From positions 1 to 10,301 of the forward strand of contig DXOJ01000624.1 in the NCBI GenBank assembly GCA_019412865.1: a stretch of DNA of 10,301 nucleotides. Direction: 5' to 3'. A program made the position numbers and the translations under genes. This document shows, one piece after another, positions 6,626-10,301 of the stretch (position 1 is its first letter; the number at the start of each line of letters is the position of its first letter). The stretch comes from Bacteroides sp. GTDB taxonomy: Bacteria; Bacteroidota; Bacteroidia; Bacteroidales; Bacteroidaceae. The notes beneath the pieces were generated by a model. That model saw only the letters and a list, made by a program, of their open reading frames with translations. It did not search any database and was not told the DNA's origin.

Positions 6626-7461
6626 GACACCTGCTCGATACCTCTGATTCCTTTTTCATACAATACAGAAGGAGCTTTCAACGAAGGAACCGCCCCGGCT
6701 TTAGGAACAATGGTAATGATACCATCCGAATATGTAGCAGAAGTTACGTTATTCATAACTTCAGCAGCACCATCAGCAATAAGACTGCCAAATTCTTCTG
6801 TACGGTCATAACCACCAACAACTTCAACTATTTTGTAAGTATTTTCGGCCTCCAACTTTTGAAACACAACATCAACCAAGCCTTTAACGAAATTCTTGGG
6901 ATTGAAGTCTAACTGCACGTAGTCAAAGTGCAATTGGCTGTCTTCCACATCTTCATGTGAAAAACTAACAGTCATCGCAGACTTAGCACTACTGGTCGGG
7001 TACTGTGTCACGGTCGGGTAAACAGTAGACATCGGAATACCGGCAAGGATATCAGTGTCATCATTATAACCGATCAACATATTATCCTGATTCCAAAAGT
7101 AAACGTCCCATCCTTTATTGGCACATTTCAGAAGCTGGGCATTCAAAACCTCATCAAATTTCTTCAAAGTGAAGGTGTCTGTTTGAGCGCTAAGCCCGTT
7201 GTATTCACTTGCACCGTACCCTACAGGATTAACTTGAGGCTCTCCACCATTCTTGGCATACTCCAGGAATGGCAAAATAGGGTAAATACGCCCGGGACGG
7301 TCTGCATGGCACAATTCGAGCAACTTCTCACCTGTTATATCAGCAGGGAGTTTGACACCATGTTCTGTCAAGATAGCACCTTTGACTTTTTTCCAGTCAA
7401 TGCTACAAGCAGAACTACCAGTGTTCATCCGGGAACCCTTACACGTTCTAATCTTTCTCAT
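6622..7461 (-). CDS. Putative major tail (tube) protein
   Basis: This 279-residue protein is predicted to be mixed beta. The N-terminal part (1-60) has three cysteines (7, 19, 51) and a basic start. The central part (90-195) contains FTLKKFDEVLNAQLLKCANK and the beta-rich stretches WDVYFWNQDNMLIGYND and AMTVSFSHEDVEDS. The C-terminal part (205-279) has an alternating beta pattern (YKIVEVVGGYD, SATYSDGIITIVP) that could be a small decoration-type domain. Gene order (after a terminator-position protein, before the tape measure) points to the tail tube, a major virion component. No tail sheath gene lies between the capsid and tape measure genes, which favours a non-contractile tail. It overlaps both neighbours by ATGA junctions. 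The structural role is likely; the exact tube assignment is inference from synteny. Confidence 0.62.
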   Translation of the reverse strand: MRKIRTCKGSRMNTGSSACSIDWKKVKGAILTEHGVKLPADITGEKLLELCHADRPGRIYPILPFLEYAKNGGEPQVNPVGYGASEYNGLSAQTDTFTLKKFDEVLNAQLLKCANKGWDVYFWNQDNMLIGYNDDTDILAGIPMSTVYPTVTQYPTSSAKSAMTVSFSHEDVEDSQLHFDYVQLDFNPKNFVKGLVDVVFQKLEAENTYKIVEVVGGYDRTEEFGSLIADGAAEVMNNVTSATYSDGIITIVPKAGAVPSLKAPSVLYEKGIRGIEQVS

Positions 7462-8030
7462 TTTCTTCTACAATTAAGATTATTAATTTTTATTTCCATC
7501 GAGCGTATATTTATGGCATCAATCGGCTCGCTCACAGCCTCACCGGAATCTGTATAGGCTCCGTATCTGCCATATGAATAGTTTTCTGAATAACTATGTT
7601 TCACTTTTTCGTCATAGTCGCAGTCGAACCGAGAATCTTCATATAATACTTCCAATAAACGTTTATAGATTGGCCGAAGGATATTTTTAAAAGATGTGGT
7701 TCTGCGCATCTCATTGCTCCACTCTTTACAAGAAGAACATGCTATAATTAACGAAACCTTTGCTTTTGAAAAATAATCCGCGTCACCTCTATCCTCACTA
7801 ATTGGAGTGAATAGTGCAACCAATGGAAACTTCCTTTCAGACTGGGCAGAAGACTTACTGTATTCATCTAAAATATCTTTGATATATTGACTGCTACCGA
7901 AGATGTAATTCAACCTTGGGGATTTCACAACTTTAGTTCCCCCTTTCCCATTTGGATAGAGGATTTCAAGCCCTTCTGGAAGTTCCTTTACAATCTCCTC
8001 AAACAGTTCTGTTATATCTAAATCTATCAT
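7458..8030 (-). CDS. Putative tail terminator / head-tail completion protein
   Basis: This 190-residue protein starts with an acidic helix (MIDLDITELFEEIVKELPEG) followed by mixed alpha/beta segments: FPLVALFTPISEDRG (68-82), VSLIIACSSCKEWSNEMRR (92-110) and FKNILRPIYKRLLEVLYE (114-131). A tyrosine-rich stretch (YSENYSYGRYGAY, 147-159) leads to PIDAINIRSMEIKINN (169-184). A central strand ending in a long helix, and a final strand, fit the fold of tail terminator proteins (lambda gpU-like), and the gene sits just before the putative tube gene where these usually lie. No sequence motif is diagnostic. It overlaps the genes on both sides by four bases (ATGA), which suggests coupled translation and matched expression. 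Confidence 0.6.
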   Translation of the reverse strand: MIDLDITELFEEIVKELPEGLEILYPNGKGGTKVVKSPRLNYIFGSSQYIKDILDEYSKSSAQSERKFPLVALFTPISEDRGDADYFSKAKVSLIIACSSCKEWSNEMRRTTSFKNILRPIYKRLLEVLYEDSRFDCDYDEKVKHSYSENYSYGRYGAYTDSGEAVSEPIDAINIRSMEIKINNLNCRRK

Positions 8031-8569
8031 AAATTGAAAGCATTAATTGGGGTCAAAAGATTCTTGGTTATTTTCACATCGAAAGGACAATCATTCGACA
8101 TAGCCCATTCAACAAACTGTTTATTCTTCTCTACCATGCTATTCCATGTGCTTACTTGTCTCTTCAAAGGAGCTACATATTCATTAGCACATTTCAAACG
8201 AACAAGCCCGGTTATTGTAGCCTGGGTGTTTGCGTCACGAAGAATATGATAAAAGACATAGTCAGCGAACGGTTCACACAGCTTCTCGCATAATACTGCA
8301 TATCCGGACTGGGGGGCTTCCTTCTCTTCTGAAATATCAACTTCATCTGAAGAATCTTCCTTTTCTCGTTCAATAAGCTCCAAATAATCTGTGATAGCTT
8401 GGGAAAGAGTCACACCAACAACATTCCGGAGAAATTCGGGCTGAAATGCCTTAATATACCCATTTATCACCTCATTCACAGCAAGAGATTGGGGCGAAGG
8501 CATTTCAGCGACCGAAACATTCTCAATATGCCTGGGACCTGACATAAAATATGAAACATCAATCAACAT
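8027..8569 (-). CDS. Putative head-tail connector protein
   Basis: This 180-residue protein is mainly helical. Helices at about 25-45 and 46-70 (GVTLSQAITDYLELIEREK) are followed by a very acidic low-complexity insert (EDSSDEVDISEEKE, 71-84). Further helices come at 90-112 (AVLCEKLCEPFADYVFYHIL) and 118-158, the last rich in aromatic residues (WNSM, FVEWAM). Position three genes into the operon after the capsid, length and helical content fit adaptor proteins of the gp6 type that attach to the portal, but I see no diagnostic motif. The gene begins eight bases after the preceding stop without a clear Shine-Dalgarno and overlaps the next gene as ATGA. The acidic insert between helices may be a surface loop. 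Confidence 0.6.
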   Translation of the reverse strand: MLIDVSYFMSGPRHIENVSVAEMPSPQSLAVNEVINGYIKAFQPEFLRNVVGVTLSQAITDYLELIEREKEDSSDEVDISEEKEAPQSGYAVLCEKLCEPFADYVFYHILRDANTQATITGLVRLKCANEYVAPLKRQVSTWNSMVEKNKQFVEWAMSNDCPFDVKITKNLLTPINAFNL

Positions 8570-8577
8570 AGCGATAG

Positions 8578-9000
8578 TTATTTAGAAGTCTTGCCTTTCC
8601 CGGTTTTCTTTTCATCTTCCACGGAAACGGCTTTATCATCTGTAACAATTACCTCCTTGGCATCTTCCTCTTGCAAATCTTTTGAATCGGCAACCGGAAG
8701 ATTCTTTTCATCAGAAGGCACCTGTACTTCAAGTTCTGCAATGCGAGCTTTCATTGTTTCACGCTCTTCTGTCAGTTCAACAATTGTCTTATCTTTCTCT
8801 GCAATGGATGCAGTAAGCCTGCCAATCTCTTCATTTTTCTCTGCAAGCATACATTCCAATGTCTTTCGGGCATCTTCTTCTGTAACAAGACCACATTCGG
8901 AAATAGGGATGAGTTGAATCATCCCTCTATTAATCCGAATGCGTTGCTCTTTAAGCACATTGGTTACATCCTTATCGTTACCTCTAAGTATGTAATCCAT
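8578..9000 (-). CDS. Coiled-coil, acidic-tailed protein encoded next to the capsid
   Basis: This 140-residue protein has three visible parts. Residues 1-35 form a compact segment with a basic stretch, LRGNDKDVTNVLKEQRIRINRG, then hydrophobic MIQLIPI. It resembles a short N-terminal motif I have seen in Bacteroidales phage proteins, though I cannot name the family. Residues about 40-95 are a predicted coiled coil (EEDARKTLECMLAEKNEEI, then KDKTIVELTEERETMKARI). Residues 96-140 are acidic and probably disordered, ending in a basic KKTGKGKTSK tail. It starts four bases after the capsid stop, so it belongs to the same unit. Long coiled coils near capsid genes are seen in scaffold proteins, but these are usually encoded before the capsid gene. 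It could also be a capsid-binding or connector protein. Confidence 0.7.
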   Translation of the reverse strand: MDYILRGNDKDVTNVLKEQRIRINRGMIQLIPISECGLVTEEDARKTLECMLAEKNEEIGRLTASIAEKDKTIVELTEERETMKARIAELEVQVPSDEKNLPVADSKDLQEEDAKEVIVTDDKAVSVEDEKKTGKGKTSK

Positions 9001-9004
9001 AATC

Positions 9005-10285
9005 CTACGCTTTAGTTATTGCAGTCTTCAATGCGGCCAAATCCCCATAAGCGAAAGCCCACGGCATATAAATCGGGAAGATAACTTCTTCTTGTGCCAT
9101 CAGCACAACCTCATTGCAAAGCTTGGTCTCCACATCTTCAGCCCATTCAAGTGCCAAAGTGGTATAATCAACCAAATTTGCGGCTTGGTTAAAGTCACCC
9201 AAAAGATACTTACCTGGAAGAATACCACCATACTCGATAATCGGACGACCGGCAATATATTTCACCCCATCAACCATTTTAACGATACCAAGATTACGTC
9301 CTGTCGTATCTTTCTCTGATTCCATACCGTTAACAGTCATTGGATTAAGAATAATAGCATTCGGAAAATACTGGGCATATGTCATTGCGGCGAAAGCTGT
9401 TTTCACTACATCTTCAGAGTTGGGTTCCTCAATGTTCTTAAAGCCGGCTTCATGAACACTGAATGTCATTTTATCCGTAGCCGTTTCAGCACCGGAGAAC
9501 GCGACACCAGGAATAAGGATACGACCATCTTCCATTTTCACAAGAGCGTGTGTTTTGTTCAGTTCTGTAAGAACAGCGGCGCCAGCGAACGTGATACTCA
9601 TTCCATCAAGAATCAAATCCTGTGGTTCTGCAAACTCTACAATCACATCCTTATCACCGTTATATCCGGTAATAGCTTTTACAGCACCGGCGGCACCTGT
9701 AACAATGGCTGTACTAATAATCTTCTCTACAGAAGTCACCCCAGTATTATTAATAATACCAAGCAAATTCTCACCATTACCGTCACCAAACAAAATGTTC
9801 CAGTCTTCTGCCATCCAAACAGCTTCAGGAAGCATGTTCAAGATGTAGGAACGAATGTACACTCTTGATTTCAACATACGTTTTGAGATACGGATATGAG
9901 TACCAAGGCGCTTAGTTCCTGTCTGTATCTCTTTTACCTTGATACTTGATTCCGGTAAACGACCGTTCTCTGTTACAAAACGGGCATTGCGGTTGAAAGC
10001 ATATACTTGCGCATAGGCGAGTTGAGGATATGCAGGATCAGCTGTCAGCGTCGTTAATACATCACGCATATGCAACTTTTTGTTGGCAACCTGAGTCACA
10101 ACACGTTTCTGTTGTTGAGTAATCAACAAATCACCGGTGTAATTGTCAGTCATGGAAACGACATCTTTCAAGGAGAAGCCGTCAAATTCTCCTGATTTGC
10201 GTGTTTTTCCTTCTGCGAAATCTCTGAATTTTTCAGAATCAAGCATCTCGTTCAATTTCTCGTCGAACTTGTTGATAGTATCCAT
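9005..10285 (-). CDS. HK97-fold major capsid protein with an apparent inserted domain
   Basis: This 426-residue protein would form the icosahedral shell. The N-arm lies before about residue 60. The E-loop region (about 84-125) contains YPQLAYAQVYAFNRNARFV and the strand IKVKEIQTGTKRLGTHIRIS (115-134). The spine helix follows (about 139-165), ending in LFGDGNGENLLGI (165-177), equivalent to the GDG-x-G-x-x-x-G motif of HK97 gp5. The P/A-domain core resumes at VVKTAFAAMTYAQYFPNAII (293-312, then LNP) and ends with the conserved KYLLGDF and final strands (359-415). Between these, residues about 184-290 have no counterpart in HK97 gp5. The N-terminal region is too short for an HK97-type delta domain. 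An AAAGG motif precedes the ATG. The frame stays open to the window edge, so a longer start is not excluded. Confidence 0.88.
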   Translation of the reverse strand: MDTINKFDEKLNEMLDSEKFRDFAEGKTRKSGEFDGFSLKDVVSMTDNYTGDLLITQQQKRVVTQVANKKLHMRDVLTTLTADPAYPQLAYAQVYAFNRNARFVTENGRLPESSIKVKEIQTGTKRLGTHIRISKRMLKSRVYIRSYILNMLPEAVWMAEDWNILFGDGNGENLLGIINNTGVTSVEKIISTAIVTGAAGAVKAITGYNGDKDVIVEFAEPQDLILDGMSITFAGAAVLTELNKTHALVKMEDGRILIPGVAFSGAETATDKMTFSVHEAGFKNIEEPNSEDVVKTAFAAMTYAQYFPNAIILNPMTVNGMESEKDTTGRNLGIVKMVDGVKYIAGRPIIEYGGILPGKYLLGDFNQAANLVDYTTLALEWAEDVETKLCNEVVLMAQEEVIFPIYMPWAFAYGDLAALKTAITKA

Positions 10286-10292
10286 AGAAAGA

Positions 10293-10297
10293 CCTTT
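10293..10297 (-). promoter_or_regulatory. Probable ribosome binding site of the capsid gene
   Basis: The minus strand reads AAAGG here, seven bases before the ATG at 10283-10285. The match is partial but well spaced and supports this start for the capsid gene, whose frame has no stop before the window edge. Confidence 0.5.
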
Positions 10298-10301
10298 CTG
10301 C

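Noticed and set aside
8591..8917. Plus-strand serine-rich open frame
   Set aside because: It is the antisense shadow of the coiled-coil protein; runs of serine arise from complementing its glutamate- and lysine-rich codons.
9452..9868. Two plus-strand open frames opposite the capsid gene (also 9555-9848)
   Set aside because: The capsid frame shows clear family motifs through this stretch; the plus frames have no ribosome binding site or recognisable content.

Overview
This window looks like the structural (capsid and tail) module of a long-tailed dsDNA phage or prophage from a Bacteroidales host (Bacteroides or Parabacteroides type). The host call is inference. It rests on AT-rich DNA, mostly weak or absent Shine-Dalgarno sequences, and structural proteins that resemble gut Bacteroidales prophage proteins more than textbook Proteobacterial or Firmicute phages. 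No integrase, terminase, portal or lysis gene lies inside the window, so whether this is a free phage or a prophage cannot be decided here.

Every supported gene is on the minus strand, so the operon reads from right to left. It starts with an HK97-fold major capsid protein (9005-10285), followed by a coiled-coil, acidic-tailed protein (8578-9000), a helical protein in the head-tail connector position (8027-8569), a tail-terminator-position protein (7458-8030), a putative tail tube protein (6622-7461) and a 51-residue protein (6470-6625). Three consecutive ATGA stop/start overlaps tie the last four of these together. A GC-rich hairpin with a U-tract (6426-6466) then separates this head/tube block from the tape-measure block: a 173-residue protein (5899-6420), a 62-residue protein (5707-5895), the 1302-residue tape measure protein (1796-5704) and a helical 193-residue protein (1212-1793). 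Gaps within that block are 2-3 bases.

A second hairpin with a U-tract (1105-1146) follows, then a two-gene unit: a small coiled-coil protein (817-1104) overlapping an ECF-type sigma factor (354-827). The sigma gene has the only near-perfect Shine-Dalgarno sequence in the window. Positions 1-353 contain no gene I can support.

The most interesting points are the sigma factor placed directly behind the tape-measure block, the two cases where an intrinsic-terminator-like hairpin abuts the start codon of the next gene, and an apparent extra domain of about 105 residues inserted into the HK97-fold capsid protein. The capsid protein also has only a short N-terminal region, which makes the coiled-coil protein encoded just after it a candidate assembly partner.
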